Shown: piece by piece, positions 36,196-44,677 of the stretch
How positions within the stretch are numbered: the stretch's first letter is position 1
How the letters are laid out: the number at the start of each line of letters is the position of its first letter
Assembly: GCA_030148705.1 (NCBI GenBank)
Contig: JASBSY010000014.1
Location: 1-64,000 of the forward strand
Direction: 5' to 3'
Source: Pukyongia sp.
GTDB taxonomy: Bacteria; Bacteroidota; Bacteroidia; Flavobacteriales; Flavobacteriaceae
Length of the DNA stretch: 64,000 nt
Translations under genes and position numbers: made by a program
Notes under the pieces: model-generated
Seen by the model: only the letters and a program-made list of their open reading frames with translations
Databases searched by the model: none
What the model was told of the DNA's origin: nothing

Positions 36196-38388
36196 CTATT
36201 TAACGATGATCCGTTCAGAAAGGGATTTATTTCCGCGCTCGTCTCCGAACTTCACGATATATACTCCTGCAGCAGCATAAGACATATCGAGATTGTACTC
36301 GTAGCGGTCGCCTTTTTTATGCAAATTATTAAACGCCACAATCTGACCTAAGGTGTTGTAAACCGTAATGGACGCAATTCCGTCGAATGCGGTTACCAGG
36401 TAAATATCAAATTGATTTTTGGGGTTGGATACAACCACCAATTCCGAATTCTCGAGATCTACTTCATCCACGCCTAAAATAGTATTAGTGACTGTTTTAG
36501 TGGCTGTGTCGTTATTGGTATTCGAATCACCTGCAAGCAATGTTTTCGCTTCTATCGCATAATCAATGGGGTCCGACATATCTGCCTGAGTTGAGAAGGT
36601 AAACGATTCGTTCGTGCCAGCTGCGATAGTACCTGAATAATTCTCAATTACCGGTGGTCCACCATTGATTCGATACTGAACAGGAGGATTTGTTATATTA
36701 TTACTTCCGAAGTTACGTATGGTAATGGTAATATCTTCATTCGCTCCCAAAACACCGGTATTAGGTTCATCTATAGAAAGCGCTCCGATGTCGTTGGCAG
36801 GTGGAGGTCCTAAAATAAACTGCCCCACGATATCGCGCCTGTTCGATGCAAAATACTCAGATACGAACCAGAAGGATTCGTCAACCGGGTCTACCGATAT
36901 CTGCGAATAGTCCGCATAACGAACACTGTTGCTGTTCCCTGTACTCTGTCCGATCAATTGCTCGGCTACGGTCATCACACCCGGCGGGTCTGTAGAGAGT
37001 CTTCCGGTATATCGAATAGAGACACTTTCTGAAGAGCTCATTGCCGTATAACCCATCCCGATGTCGCCGGAAGAGTTCATAGCCATACTGGCATTCCATG
37101 CATGCTTACCTCCTGTTGGAGAAGTATAGGTTCCTTCCTGGAAGATAGTCCATGGCAACCCGTCTGCTGCTTGTCTTAGTTCGAACCAACGAACTCCTGC
37201 TAGCTCACCGGCTGTAGGGTCTGTATCGACCACAAAGTTGAAGACAGCCGAGTTATGGGTTCCAAATCGCCTGTAATTGGCCTGGTTTGCAATGAGTGCC
37301 TGCAAGGCGTCTATGTCCGGACCGCTGGGCTGATCGAGGTTGGAAAAACTTCCACCGTCGAAAACCGATAGGAACGGGGTTTGGGTGTTTATCTCCTGTG
37401 GGGCAGACATGGATGAGTTCCCCGGAGTCACCCAATCGATAGTGGCACTCCAAACTTTAACGTGATCCACGGAAACCCCGCTATACGAATCGTCCTGTAA
37501 ATAAACTATAGGTGCAGGCGTTCCTGCCGGAGCAAGAGCACTTCCTGTTGTAGTGTGAAAGGCCTGTGGCCCGTAAAACCCGCCAATTGGACTAACCATT
37601 CCCGGTAGGGGAAGTGCTACCATCTGAGAGGTATTCCCCTGCAGCATTTCGTTTCGTTCGATGGCAAACACCCGGTTTGTACCCTGAATGTTAGCTGTTA
37701 CCATATAGGTGTCGGCCCACACAGAGAATTTTGTATAATCCGGGAAATTTCCCGTTCCAAACGCGGTGTATACGTACCAACCGTCATTCACCGGATCGGG
37801 CCCCTGGCAAACCGCAACGTTAAAGCCGTTCGGTGAAAAATCGAATTCTGTGATCACAAAACGATCTGCATTCGAATCGTAGAAGATAATAGGATCTCCC
37901 GCATTGTTCCCGGGGAAGAGTGACCCCAGAGAGGCTGCCGGTGTTAACGGGTTACCCGATTTATCGAATATCCTGAAGGCAGTATTCCAGGCTGCAACGT
38001 AGTGATTAGGTCCAACCGCCCCGGTTGGGTCGGAAGGAGTTGCCGTATTGGTCGTAGTTTCAAAAGTTTGAAGCGGAGGGCTGTTAAGTCTTAAAGGTGT
38101 ATTGTCCTGCAGCACTTTCAGCGGGTCGATATCTCCGGGTTTTGGATAGCCTTTTCCTGGAATCACAACTCCCCTCACACTTTTCCTGGGAGCTCCCATC
38201 TTCTGGGAATCGTCTTCTGCCGGAACAAATGTTCCGTTCTGTAACTGTTCTGCTATACTAGGTACAATTACAGGTCCTTGTAATACCGAGACACTAATTG
38301 GTCCCGCTGCTTCCTGCGCCCATACGCATCCCGAGAAGAACAATGCCAGGATAGTTAGAAACACAGGTGGGTAGTTTTTTAGTTTCAT
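36196..38388 (-). CDS. T9SS-exported surface protein, paralogue
   Basis: The ATG at 38388 is chosen because it starts a signal peptide (MKLKNYPPVFLTILALF to WAQ); eight residues before it are unlikely. The 730-residue protein shares with its neighbour at 32878 the propeller-like domain (PTGAVGPNHYVAAWNTAF, VYLQDDSYSGVSVDH), the CARDB-like segment (IGALSIDEPNTGVLGA) and a C-terminal type A sorting signal ending LSERIIVK. It lacks the GEVED domain. The two genes are an old duplication. Confidence 0.85.
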   Translation of the reverse strand: MKLKNYPPVFLTILALFFSGCVWAQEAAGPISVSVLQGPVIVPSIAEQLQNGTFVPAEDDSQKMGAPRKSVRGVVIPGKGYPKPGDIDPLKVLQDNTPLRLNSPPLQTFETTTNTATPSDPTGAVGPNHYVAAWNTAFRIFDKSGNPLTPAASLGSLFPGNNAGDPIIFYDSNADRFVITEFDFSPNGFNVAVCQGPDPVNDGWYVYTAFGTGNFPDYTKFSVWADTYMVTANIQGTNRVFAIERNEMLQGNTSQMVALPLPGMVSPIGGFYGPQAFHTTTGSALAPAGTPAPIVYLQDDSYSGVSVDHVKVWSATIDWVTPGNSSMSAPQEINTQTPFLSVFDGGSFSNLDQPSGPDIDALQALIANQANYRRFGTHNSAVFNFVVDTDPTAGELAGVRWFELRQAADGLPWTIFQEGTYTSPTGGKHAWNASMAMNSSGDIGMGYTAMSSSESVSIRYTGRLSTDPPGVMTVAEQLIGQSTGNSNSVRYADYSQISVDPVDESFWFVSEYFASNRRDIVGQFILGPPPANDIGALSIDEPNTGVLGANEDITITIRNFGSNNITNPPVQYRINGGPPVIENYSGTIAAGTNESFTFSTQADMSDPIDYAIEAKTLLAGDSNTNNDTATKTVTNTILGVDEVDLENSELVVVSNPKNQFDIYLVTAFDGIASITVYNTLGQIVAFNNLHKKGDRYEYNLDMSYAAAGVYIVKFGDERGNKSLSERIIVK

Positions 38389-38451
38389 TCTGAAATTTTT
38401 TAGGTTAATCATATTAAGTCTTTAAAAGTAATGATAACCAAATTATTAGGG

Positions 38452-38478
38452 AAATAAAAAAGCCTCAATTTGAGGCTT
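38452..38478 (-). terminator. Terminator of glyS
   Basis: A stem AAGCCTC/GAGGCTT (38460-38466/38472-38478) is followed on the minus strand by a T-rich tract. It lies 23 nt past the glyS stop. Confidence 0.8.
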
Positions 38479-38501
38479 AAAAAGTTAAAAATTAACAGAG
38501 A

Positions 38502-40037
38502 CTATGAAAGCCAGTCCCCGTAAGCAATACTGTTCCGAAGGATTTTATCGATGGATTCTATAGACACTCTGTCCTGTTCCATACTGTCCCGGTGACGTAC
38601 GGTTACCGTACCGTCTTCTTTGGTTTGGTGATCCACGGTAATGCAATAAGGTGTTCCTGCAGCATCCTGTCGCCTGTAGCGACGCCCCACTGCATCCTTC
38701 TCGTCGTACACCACATTATAATCGAATTTTAACCTGTCGATAATCTCCCCGGCAATTTCCGGTAAGCCATCCTTTTTTACCAATGGCAGAACCGCTGCCT
38801 TAACAGGTGCCAGGATAGCGGGTAAACTCAATACCGTACGACTGCTTCCATCTTCCAGAGTTTCATCCTTAAGCGAATTACTCAATACCGCCAGGAACAT
38901 TCTGTCCAGGCCAATAGAGGTTTCTACCACATAAGGAACATAATTCTCATTCAGTTCGGGATCGAAGAACTGCAGTTTTTTACCCGAGTATTTCTCGTGC
39001 GCCTTAAGGTCGAAATCGGTCCTGGAATGAATTCCTTCCAGCTCCTTAAAGCCGAATGGGAAGTTGAATTCGATATCGGCTGCGGCATTTGCGTAATGCG
39101 CAAGTTTCTCATGATCGTGGAACCTGTAGTTCTCTTCTCCCAACCCCAGAGAAAGGTGCCAGTTTAAACGGGTCTCTTTCCAGTATTCGTACCATTTCAT
39201 CTCTTCTCCCGGCCGAACAAAGAACTGCATCTCCATTTGTTCGAACTCTCTCATCCTGAAAATAAACTGTCGAGCCACGATCTCATTGCGGAAAGCCTTC
39301 CCGGTTTGTGCGATCCCGAAAGGTATCTTCATCCTCCCGCTTTTCTGAACATTCAGAAAATTTACAAATATTCCCTGTGCTGTTTCCGGCCGTAAATACA
39401 GATCCATGGCACTGTCTGCAGATGCTCCAAGCTTGGTGCCGAACATTAAGTTGAACTGCCTGACCTCTGTCCAGTTCCTGCTGCCGGTATCGGGGTCGGC
39501 TATCTCCAATTCTTCAATGAGTTTCTTTATATCCTGCAGGTCTTCATTTTCCAGCGATCGGGCCATCCGTGTTAAAGCCTCGTTCTTTTGTTCGAGATAG
39601 CGAACCACTCTGGGATTTGTAGTTATGAATTGCTGTTCGTCGAAAGAATCGCCAAATCGTTTCCTGGCCTTTTCAATTTCCTTATCTGCTTTCTGCTGAA
39701 GTTTTTCAGCATAATCCTCTATGAGCACATCGGCTCGAAAGCGCTTTTTGGAGTCTTTGTTGTCGATAAGCGGATCGTTGAAAGCATCGACATGGCCGGA
39801 GGCCTTCCAGGTAGTAGGATGCATAAGTATGGCCGAGTCCAGCCCGACGATGTTCTGGTGCATATGCACCATGCTGCGCCACCAGTATTCCCTGATATTC
39901 TTCTTTAATTCCACTCCCTGCTGTCCGTAATCGTAAACAGCACTCAGCCCGTCGTAAATTTCACTGGATCCGAAAATATACCCATACTCCTTGGCATGGG
40001 ATATCACTTTTTTAAACTGGTCGTCGTTATTTGCCAT
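38502..40037 (-). CDS. glyS: Glycyl-tRNA synthetase, dimeric (eukaryote/archaeal-like) type
   Basis: Class II synthetase that charges tRNA-Gly, 511 residues from the ATG at 40037 (MANNDDQFKK). A TTG/ATG-type extension to 40070 would run into the upstream terminator stem and is rejected. The motif-2 region FRNEIVARQFIF and the motif-3 GLDRMFLAVL are present, as is RPETAQGIFVNF. A C-terminal anticodon-binding domain follows. It is the alpha2 form, so no separate beta-subunit gene is needed. Confidence 0.96.
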   Translation of the reverse strand: MANNDDQFKKVISHAKEYGYIFGSSEIYDGLSAVYDYGQQGVELKKNIREYWWRSMVHMHQNIVGLDSAILMHPTTWKASGHVDAFNDPLIDNKDSKKRFRADVLIEDYAEKLQQKADKEIEKARKRFGDSFDEQQFITTNPRVVRYLEQKNEALTRMARSLENEDLQDIKKLIEELEIADPDTGSRNWTEVRQFNLMFGTKLGASADSAMDLYLRPETAQGIFVNFLNVQKSGRMKIPFGIAQTGKAFRNEIVARQFIFRMREFEQMEMQFFVRPGEEMKWYEYWKETRLNWHLSLGLGEENYRFHDHEKLAHYANAAADIEFNFPFGFKELEGIHSRTDFDLKAHEKYSGKKLQFFDPELNENYVPYVVETSIGLDRMFLAVLSNSLKDETLEDGSSRTVLSLPAILAPVKAAVLPLVKKDGLPEIAGEIIDRLKFDYNVVYDEKDAVGRRYRRQDAAGTPYCITVDHQTKEDGTVTVRHRDSMEQDRVSIESIDKILRNSIAYGDWLS

Positions 40038-40041
40038 AGCG

Positions 40042-40049
40042 CAAAAATA
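40042..40049 (-). promoter_or_regulatory. -7 element of glyS next to the start codon
   Basis: TATTTTTG on the minus strand matches TAnnTTTG and ends 4 nt before the glyS ATG. It lies in the T tract of the upstream gene's terminator, so promoter and terminator overlap. No clear -33 box is seen. Confidence 0.45.
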
Positions 40050-40078
40050 AAAAAACCGCTGCGATAACATCGCAGCGG
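40043..40078 (-). terminator. Terminator of the coiled-coil membrane protein gene
   Basis: A perfect 10-bp stem (40056-40065/40069-40078, loop AAC) is followed on the minus strand by a T tract (plus A run 40051-40055, and more A beyond). It lies 23 nt past the stop at 40102. Confidence 0.9.
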
Positions 40079-40101
40079 CTTCACTTTTCTAACTATATTT
40101 T

Positions 40102-40983
40102 TTACTTCAGTTCCATGGAAGTTGAAGCGATCTGATTTGGTCCGTCGTACACATTGATAATGTATCGTCCCTCGATTAGATCATCGTCCATTGCATCAAC
40201 CAGGACACAAACGTCCAGCTCTTCGTTCTCATAGAACACCTTGGTCGTCTCACTGTAGTTTAAGGTACCTGTCTCAAATTGCATAACAGCCTTTTTACCA
40301 AGTAAGTTATTTCTCGGATTTATTACCTGTACGTAAAGCAATCGGTCTCCTTTTGAAGCGATGGTGTTTGGCGTAAGGGTGAAACACGCCCGAACTTTAT
40401 CGGCACGGCTTGAACGTCTGGTATCGACGATCTTACCATTACTTCTCACAATTACGGCTTCACCTCTAAGGTCCACAGCCTTCACTACAGATCCTTTTTT
40501 AATGGTTTCAGCCATGGCTGTATTTTGCTCGCTAACCGAATCCACTACCTTAATGGTTTCGCTCAGCACCATATTGGTACTGTCCCGTTCCATTGCCAGC
40601 ATTTGGTTTGCCGCGATCAAACTATCAGCTCTTTTGAACAGCAATTTGCGTTCGTCTTTTAAGCGCGCGATTTCAGATCTGAAACGCTGAATTAAATCGC
40701 GATTTGCCTCGGCATCCTTTACGGAGTCCAGTAAAATCTCGATTCGCTCTCGCGCAGCGAGTAAATCCTTGTCCTTAAGTTCATTATCTTTAATTACTTC
40801 ATCGTAATTAGCGATAAGATCTTCCAGTTCATCTTCGATGTCAGACTTTTGTTGTTCTAGTCCCGATACCGTATTTTTACTGTCGTTGTACAAGGTGATT
40901 GTGTAAACTGCTAGTGCAATTAAAAGCACAGAGAGAATACCTATCAGTACCTTGAATTTTGCACTGTTGTTTTCAGTAGTCAT
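40102..40983 (-). CDS. Single-pass membrane protein with long coiled coil
   Basis: This 293-residue protein has a short N-terminal cytosolic stretch, a membrane segment (about 12-30), and a coiled coil of about 130 residues (33-165, rich in Glu, Lys and Leu heptads). A C-terminal beta domain (about 170-293) follows, with DLRGEAVIVRSNGK and EGRYIINVYDGP. The C-terminal part probably faces the periplasm. I do not recognise a named family beyond Flavobacteria hypotheticals. A -7-like TACATTTG at 41010-41017 lies 26 nt upstream, and a strong terminator follows. Confidence 0.75.
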   Translation of the reverse strand: MTTENNSAKFKVLIGILSVLLIALAVYTITLYNDSKNTVSGLEQQKSDIEDELEDLIANYDEVIKDNELKDKDLLAARERIEILLDSVKDAEANRDLIQRFRSEIARLKDERKLLFKRADSLIAANQMLAMERDSTNMVLSETIKVVDSVSEQNTAMAETIKKGSVVKAVDLRGEAVIVRSNGKIVDTRRSSRADKVRACFTLTPNTIASKGDRLLYVQVINPRNNLLGKKAVMQFETGTLNYSETTKVFYENEELDVCVLVDAMDDDLIEGRYIINVYDGPNQIASTSMELK

Positions 40984-41009
40984 AATTAGGGTTGTTAAGA
41001 TTTAAGAAA

Positions 41010-41017
41010 CAAATGTA
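41010..41017 (-). promoter_or_regulatory. -7 element of the coiled-coil gene
   Basis: TACATTTG on the minus strand is a full match to TAnnTTTG, 26 nt before the ATG. The -33 position has no TTTG, so it is a partial promoter match. Confidence 0.4.
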
Positions 41018-41068
41018 CTAAGGCAGAGCACACTGAGTTGTTTATGAAATGGTAAAAATCCTTAAAAT

Positions 41069-41731
41069 ATGTTAAATCTTTTGTTTCCAGCGGTTTGTAA
41101 CGGCTGTTCAGAGCAATTGCAATCTTTTGAAAATGTGCTTTGTACGCAATGTCGCCAGCATATTCCGCTTAGTTGTTTCCACCGAAGTGGGGACGAAAGC
41201 ATGAAAAACATCTTTTATGGCAGAATTCCGGTGCAGGCAGCCACTTCACTCTTCAGGTTTCAAAAAAAAGGAATTACCCAGCAACTGCTCCACAATCTGA
41301 AATACCGCGGACAAAAACAGATAAGTGATTTCCTCGGAAAATGGCTGGGTGCAGAGCTTTCTGAGCTTGCAGAATATAAAAATATCGACCTTGTTATCCC
41401 GGTGCCCCTGCACAAAAAAAAGATGAGAAGGCGGGGATACAACCAGGTCTCCGGCTTCGGCAGAGAAATCGCAACCGCACTGGGCGTGCCTTTCAGGGAG
41501 GATGTGCTGGTAAAAGTTTCGAAAACAAACTCACAGGTGTTTAAAACCCGCTTGTCACGCTATGGCTCCGAAAAGATATTTCAGATAACTTCAACAGAAC
41601 CACTTGAGAACAAGCATGTCTTGCTGGTGGACGACATAGTCACTACGGGTGCTACGCTCGAAAATTGTGCGAATCAAATCCTGGCGGCCAAAGACTGCCG
41701 ACTAAGTTTTGCGACGATGGCTGTCGCTTAA
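41069..41731 (+). CDS. ComF-family phosphoribosyltransferase
   Basis: This 220-residue protein has an N-terminal zinc ribbon (Cys10, Cys13, Cys25, Cys28) and a type I phosphoribosyltransferase domain with the PRPP motif VDDIVTTGAT (187-196). ComF proteins take part in DNA uptake in competent bacteria, and GntX is a relative. The job in this organism is not proven. It has the normal length and a clean ATG. Confidence 0.92.
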   Translation: MLNLLFPAVCNGCSEQLQSFENVLCTQCRQHIPLSCFHRSGDESMKNIFYGRIPVQAATSLFRFQKKGITQQLLHNLKYRGQKQISDFLGKWLGAELSELAEYKNIDLVIPVPLHKKKMRRRGYNQVSGFGREIATALGVPFREDVLVKVSKTNSQVFKTRLSRYGSEKIFQITSTEPLENKHVLLVDDIVTTGATLENCANQILAAKDCRLSFATMAVA

Positions 41732-41741
41732 AAACTTTAGC

Positions 41742-41749
41742 TATTTTTG
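41742..41749 (+). promoter_or_regulatory. -7 element next to the Big_5 lipoprotein start
   Basis: TATTTTTG matches TAnnTTTG and is followed by 5 nt and the ATG at 41755. It lies 10 nt past the comF stop. No -33 TTTG is seen at the right distance. Confidence 0.4.
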
Positions 41750-41754
41750 TTCTC

Positions 41755-43359
41755 ATGAAACAGCGCCTGTACCTTGTACCTGTAATCCTTATAAGTATAT
41801 TGTTCATGGCGAATTGTGCCAAAAAAGGAACCCCGTCCGGGGGGCCGCTCGACAGCATTCCCCCGGTAATCGTTCGCAGCATCCCGGAAAACTATACAAC
41901 TAATTTCGAAGGGGACGAAATAAGGATCTATTTCGATGAGTATATCAAGCTGAAAGACCTTCAGAAAAACCTCATCATTTCACCACCGCTAAAGTATAGC
42001 CCGGTAATCACTCCTATCAGCACATCGAAGATGCTCAAGATAAAAATCCTCGATACGCTTCAGGAAAACACCACCTATTCCTTCAATTTCGGTAAAAGTA
42101 TCGTTGATAATAATCAGGAGAACGAGTTCGAATATTTTAAATATGTCTTTTCAACCGGAAGTTATATCGACAGTCTTAAAGTATCCGGCCGGGTCTTTGA
42201 CGCCGAGCTGCCGGTAGCCGAATTTCCTGTTACCGTGCTTATGTATGAAGTGAATGAGCTTTTCCGGGACAGCCTGGTCTATACTCAGAAACCCATGTAT
42301 ATTGCTGCTACCAGAGACAGTTCCAATACCTTCGAAATTACAAACGTAAAAGAGGGGAAATACCTGCTGCTTGCCCTGAAGGAACCAAGTAATGATTATA
42401 CCTTTCAGCCAAAAACAGATAAAATTGGATTCACCGAAGGGTTTGTAGATCTCCCTACCGATTCCACTTATTCCATCACACTTTTTAAGGAAACAGCTGA
42501 ATATACCATTGGCCGCCCGGCACAGCTTAGCAAATATCACATCGTTTTCGGTTATGAAGGAGAGGTCCAAGAATTTGACATTACACCCCTCACTTCTACA
42601 CCGGACGGTTTTGAATCCATGCAATTTCGAGACGTAGTGAAGGACAGCCTCCATTATTGGTTCAAGCCTGAAGTAACAGCCGATTCCCTGCTGTTTCTGG
42701 TGCGAAACGCCCATAGGACAGATACCGTGGAAGTGCGTATGAAAAACCTTTACCCGGATTCATTAACTGTGGCTGCCTACAGGTCGGGGACAATGATTCC
42801 TACCGATACCTTAATGCTTAGAAGCAGCACCCCCTTAATACGAATTGAAGATTCTGCAATAAAAGTAATCGACCGGGATTCTGTGGAAATAGCGTTCAGC
42901 ACCCGCATCAATCCTCTGAATAATCTGGCTGAGATAATCTTCAGAAAAGAAGAAGATCAGCGGTATACCGTAAATATGCTTCCCGGGACGTTTACCGATT
43001 TTTACGAGGCTAAAAGCGATTCACTGCAGTATGTGGTGCAGACAAATGCTACTTCCGACTACGGAACTCTTAACCTCAGCCTGAGAAATGTAGACTCCTA
43101 TCCCCTGATTGTGGAACTGCTCACCGACCGCTATAAAGTGGCCGACAGCAAGTACAAGTCCGATCCCTCCCCCGTTTATTTTGAATATATAAAGCCCGGA
43201 AATTATTTTATCAGAATCATTTTCGATGCGAATGAAAACGGGCGCTGGGATACGGGGAAATTCCTGGAAAGAACCAAACCCGAACGCATAGTTTATTTTC
43301 CGGTTAAACTGGAAGTGCGTGCCAACTGGAGTCTTAACGAAACCTTTACGCTAGACTAA
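41755..43359 (+). CDS. Lipoprotein with Ig-like (Big_5) domain
   Basis: The ATG at 41755 starts a lipoprotein signal (MKQRLYLVP to FMANC, Cys21); the longer frame from 41665 overlaps comF. The 534-residue protein has a Big_5 Ig-like domain at about 35-130 (PPVIVRSIPEN, YFDEYIKLKD, TTYSFNFG), then further beta-rich parts and a C-terminal segment GNYFIRIIFDANENGRWDTG. Such proteins are common surface lipoproteins in Flavobacteria; the role is unknown. Its 3' end overlaps the convergent omega-amidase gene by 14 nt. Confidence 0.85.
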   Translation: MKQRLYLVPVILISILFMANCAKKGTPSGGPLDSIPPVIVRSIPENYTTNFEGDEIRIYFDEYIKLKDLQKNLIISPPLKYSPVITPISTSKMLKIKILDTLQENTTYSFNFGKSIVDNNQENEFEYFKYVFSTGSYIDSLKVSGRVFDAELPVAEFPVTVLMYEVNELFRDSLVYTQKPMYIAATRDSSNTFEITNVKEGKYLLLALKEPSNDYTFQPKTDKIGFTEGFVDLPTDSTYSITLFKETAEYTIGRPAQLSKYHIVFGYEGEVQEFDITPLTSTPDGFESMQFRDVVKDSLHYWFKPEVTADSLLFLVRNAHRTDTVEVRMKNLYPDSLTVAAYRSGTMIPTDTLMLRSSTPLIRIEDSAIKVIDRDSVEIAFSTRINPLNNLAEIIFRKEEDQRYTVNMLPGTFTDFYEAKSDSLQYVVQTNATSDYGTLNLSLRNVDSYPLIVELLTDRYKVADSKYKSDPSPVYFEYIKPGNYFIRIIFDANENGRWDTGKFLERTKPERIVYFPVKLEVRANWSLNETFTLD

Positions 43360-44125
43360 AGCGATCCCTGTCTGAAAGAAATTGCAGCTTTTTTCGGGTC
43401 TGGAAGAGATGTTTGCTGTCTAATTCTATGGTTTCCGTGAACTCTGCTTCAGAATTTGCCCTGGATACCTTTTTTCCAAGCACATCGAATGCTGCCGAAT
43501 GCCCGATGTATCCATGCCCGTTCCCGTCAACACCTGTTCGGTTTACTCCAATACAATAACACATATTCTCTATAGCCCTGGCCTGAAGCAGGACATCCCA
43601 GGCGGTAATCCGTTTTTCGGGCCAGTTGGCTACGAATAACAGCAGGTCGTAATCTTCAGTGTTTCTCGCCCAAACCGGGAATCGCAGGTCGTAACAAATC
43701 AGCGGACAGATTTTCCAACCGTGATAGTTTACCAAAAGCTTGTCGGAACCCGAAGTATACACCTTGTGTTCTCCTGCCAGGGTAAAGGTGTGTTTTTTAT
43801 CGTACACATCATAGCTTCTGTCGGGCAGAACAAAGAACAAACGATTGTAATACTGGCCGTTTTCTTCAATTATAACCGACCCTGTAATAGCAGATTCCAG
43901 GGTTTCGGCATGATCCTGCATCCACTTCAGGGTAGGGCCGTCGTTGGGTTCGGCCAGGGAAGCGGCATTCATGGTAAATCCGGTTGTAAACATCTCCGGA
44001 AGTATCACCAGGTCTGTAGCTCCGGAAATCGCATTCAGCTTTTTTGTAAACAATTGTCTGTTGGCTTCGGGATCTTCCCAAATTAGTTCCGATTGAATTA
44101 TAGTGACTGAAAGGTTCTTCTTCAT
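43346..44125 (-). CDS. Omega-amidase-like nitrilase (YafV group)
   Basis: The ATG at 44125 gives 259 residues; the longer frame overlaps the ankyrin gene. The nitrilase triad is Glu44 (ILPEMFTTGF), Lys110 (YDKKHTF) and Cys144 (PLICYDLRFP). The sequence around Cys144 and the length fit the omega-amidase group, which hydrolyses 2-oxoglutaramate and 2-oxosuccinamate. The gene is 1 nt behind an ankyrin gene, and an aminotransferase of the methionine/glutamine type lies upstream of that, so the pair could form a glutamine transaminase-omega-amidase pathway. Confidence 0.85.
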   Translation of the reverse strand: MKKNLSVTIIQSELIWEDPEANRQLFTKKLNAISGATDLVILPEMFTTGFTMNAASLAEPNDGPTLKWMQDHAETLESAITGSVIIEENGQYYNRLFFVLPDRSYDVYDKKHTFTLAGEHKVYTSGSDKLLVNYHGWKICPLICYDLRFPVWARNTEDYDLLLFVANWPEKRITAWDVLLQARAIENMCYCIGVNRTGVDGNGHGYIGHSAAFDVLGKKVSRANSEAEFTETIELDSKHLFQTRKKLQFLSDRDRFSLA

Positions 44126-44126
44126 A

Positions 44127-44594
44127 TTAAGATTCCAGAAATTGAACAACATCCTGTTTAACCTGCATTTTCGCATGATCCAGCGCCGTATTTCCCCTGT
44201 CATCCTTAATAGTTGTTTTGGCACCGCAGTTCACCAGTAATTTCACTATGTCTAATCGTCCGAAGGTAGCGGCATAGATCAGGGCAGTTGCGCCGTTGAA
44301 ATTGGTTACATTCACATCGGCTCCATGCTCAATAAGCAGGGCTGCGATATTCTTGTATCCCTTAAAGCACACTCCCATTAAGGCAGTATTGCCCGATCCA
44401 TCCTGTGCGTCGAGATTCTGAGGATATTGCAGAATGGCTTCGGTAATATCTTCGAAACCAAAATAACTGGCCAGAAGCAAGGGGGTATACCCCCGGGCAT
44501 CTTTAGATTCCACCCAATGAGGGTGCTTTTTCAGCAGGGTATCAACACCCGCATAATCGTTATTCCTTATCGCACTAAACAGATTGAAGCTCAT
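44127..44594 (-). CDS. Ankyrin repeat protein
   Basis: This 155-residue cytosolic protein is made of four to five ankyrin repeats, each with the G-x-T-P/A-L and LL-x-x-G-A-D-V-N pattern (GYTPLLLASYFG, NTALMGVCFKG, ALIYAATFGR, NTALDHAKMQ). It has no enzymatic domain and probably binds a protein partner. It lies between the omega-amidase and aminotransferase genes in one unit. It may be a regulator of one of them, but that is inference. Confidence 0.9.
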   Translation of the reverse strand: MSFNLFSAIRNNDYAGVDTLLKKHPHWVESKDARGYTPLLLASYFGFEDITEAILQYPQNLDAQDGSGNTALMGVCFKGYKNIAALLIEHGADVNVTNFNGATALIYAATFGRLDIVKLLVNCGAKTTIKDDRGNTALDHAKMQVKQDVVQFLES

Positions 44595-44677
44595 ACCCCA
44601 GGGAATTAATACAGTTTCCTGTAAAGATACAATTCAGCTTTTTATACGGCAAGGGCAAAGCAACCGTAATTTGCCCA

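Noticed and set aside
42151-42714. 187-codon minus-strand frame
   Set aside because: Antisense to the Big_5 lipoprotein, whose frame is well supported.
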